Positions 5,977 through 6,551 of a DNA stretch of 6,551 bases are shown in pieces. Location of the stretch: contig MFQD01000019.1 of assembly GCA_001782975.1 (NCBI GenBank), forward strand, positions 1 to 6,551, given 5' to 3'. The DNA is from Candidatus Magasanikbacteria bacterium RIFCSPHIGHO2_02_FULL_50_9b. Lineage in GTDB: Bacteria; Patescibacteriota; Patescibacteriia; Magasanikbacterales; 2-02-FULL-50-9b. Under the pieces are notes generated by a model, which was not told the DNA's origin, did not search any database, and saw only the letters and a list, made by a program, of their open reading frames with translations. Both the position numbers and the translations under genes were made by a program. Each line of letters opens with the position of its first letter. Position 1 is the first letter of the stretch.

Positions 5977-6551
5977 ATGAAATCAATCACCGTGGTCGTG
6001 CCTGTCTTTAACGAAGAGCACGTCATCGAAAAATTTTATACCGCATTGAAAGCCGAGCTCACTCAACTCGCTCACTATTCGTACACCATTCTTTTTGTTG
6101 TTGATGGGGGGCGCGACAAAACGGCGTCGATTTTGCGAGACATTGCCGCGCGCGATGCGACCGTTCGCGCCATTGTGTTTTCGCGAAACTTTGGCCACCA
6201 GATGGCGCTGCTTGCCGGACTTGATCATGCGGCGGGCGACGCGGTGATCACCATGGACGGCGATTTGCAACATCCACCACACCTGATTTCACAATTGCTG
6301 CGTGAGTTCGAACAAGGCAACGATGTCGTGCATGCAGTCAGAAAAGACACGGAAGACATCGGACTGCGTCGCAAATTTGCGTCGATAATTTTTTATCGAT
6401 TCATGAACGTCATTTCCGACACGCCGATCATCGAAGGTGCAGCAGATTTTCGATTGCTCAGCCGTCGCGTTGTTGAAATCATTCGCACAAAAATTCGAGA
6501 GCGCAATTTATTCATCCGCGGCATTGTGAATTGGGTTGGATTTCCCCAATC
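5977..6551 (+). CDS. GT2 family glycosyltransferase, polyprenyl-phosphate hexose transferase (DPM1/GtrB/ArnC-like), 3' partial
   Basis: The frame is open from ATG 5977 to the window edge (191 complete codons). It encodes the GT-A catalytic domain of an enzyme that transfers a sugar from a nucleotide donor to polyprenyl phosphate at the cytoplasmic membrane face. Motifs in order are VVVPVFNEE (6-14), FVVDGGRDKT (40-49), SRNFGHQMALLAGLDHA (69-85), the metal-binding MDGDLQHPP (93-101; D94 and D96), GAADFRLLSRR (154-164) and ERNLFIRGIVNWVGFPQ (175-191). The last two are characteristic of the DPM1/GtrB group. The usual DDGS becomes VDGG, so one Asp of that pair is lost. Homologues carry one or two further membrane helices after this point, beyond the window. 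Spacing from the previous stop is 8 bases. It is a plausible donor supplier for the GT-C enzyme at 1872; the sugar is unknown. Confidence 0.88.
   Translation, partial: MKSITVVVPVFNEEHVIEKFYTALKAELTQLAHYSYTILFVVDGGRDKTASILRDIAARDATVRAIVFSRNFGHQMALLAGLDHAAGDAVITMDGDLQHPPHLISQLLREFEQGNDVVHAVRKDTEDIGLRRKFASIIFYRFMNVISDTPIIEGAADFRLLSRRVVEIIRTKIRERNLFIRGIVNWVGFPQ

Noticed and set aside
1..6551. TGA recoded as Gly or Trp, as in some Candidate Phyla bacteria
   Set aside because: Four genes end at TGA at sensible family lengths with the next gene starting at or near it, and no conserved frame contains an internal TGA.
1..6551. CRISPR array, tRNA, rRNA, insertion sequence or attachment site
   Set aside because: No spaced direct repeats, cloverleaf-like sequence, transposase or terminal inverted repeats were seen; nearly all the DNA is accounted for by coding sequence.

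Overview
The window is one end-to-end glycan-assembly region, read almost entirely on the + strand, with one small ribosomal-protein gene embedded on the - strand. From left to right it holds: the 3' part of a DegT/DnrJ-family sugar 3-dehydrase or aminotransferase cut by the window edge (1-1001); an antisense gene for zinc-ribbon ribosomal protein bL28 (1023-1202); a short divergent promoter region; a site-2-type membrane metalloprotease (1276-1875); a polytopic GT-C glycosyltransferase of the GT39/PMT type (1872-3344); a class I SAM methyltransferase (3349-4101); a CapD/PseB/CapE-type nucleotide-sugar 4,6-dehydratase (4162-5124); an extended SDR resembling GDP-4-keto-6-deoxymannose reductase (5111-5968); and a GT2 polyprenyl-phosphate glycosyltransferase that runs off the right edge (5977-6551).

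The six + strand genes from 1276 onward are packed with gaps or overlaps of -14 to +60 bases and look like one operon. The logic is coherent. The SDR enzymes make a deoxy-sugar nucleotide. The GT2 enzyme would load a sugar onto a polyprenyl phosphate, and the GT-C enzyme is of the class that uses such lipid-linked donors on the outer face of the membrane. The methyltransferase could modify the sugar or glycan. The first gene belongs to the same deoxysugar chemistry but is separated from the operon by the antisense bL28 gene, so it ends a different transcription unit. These pathway links are inference from family membership; no substrate can be read from the sequence.

The organism is a bacterium using the standard code: TAA, TAG and TGA all serve as stops and none interrupts a conserved frame. 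Base composition looks middling, with many long T or A homopolymers inside genes. A 59-residue bL28 with two CxxC pairs, weak or absent Shine-Dalgarno sequences before several genes, and the pairing of a WWF-type methyltransferase with a DPM1-like GT2 would fit an uncultivated Candidate Phyla Radiation (Patescibacteria-like) genome. That assignment is a judgement from recalled families, not a search result.

I see no CRISPR array, tRNA, rRNA, insertion sequence or convincing terminator. The points most worth a second look are the antisense bL28 gene, the His-for-Lys, iron-sulphur-less sugar dehydrase, the Leu-for-Tyr dehydratase, and the competing start sites in front of that dehydratase.
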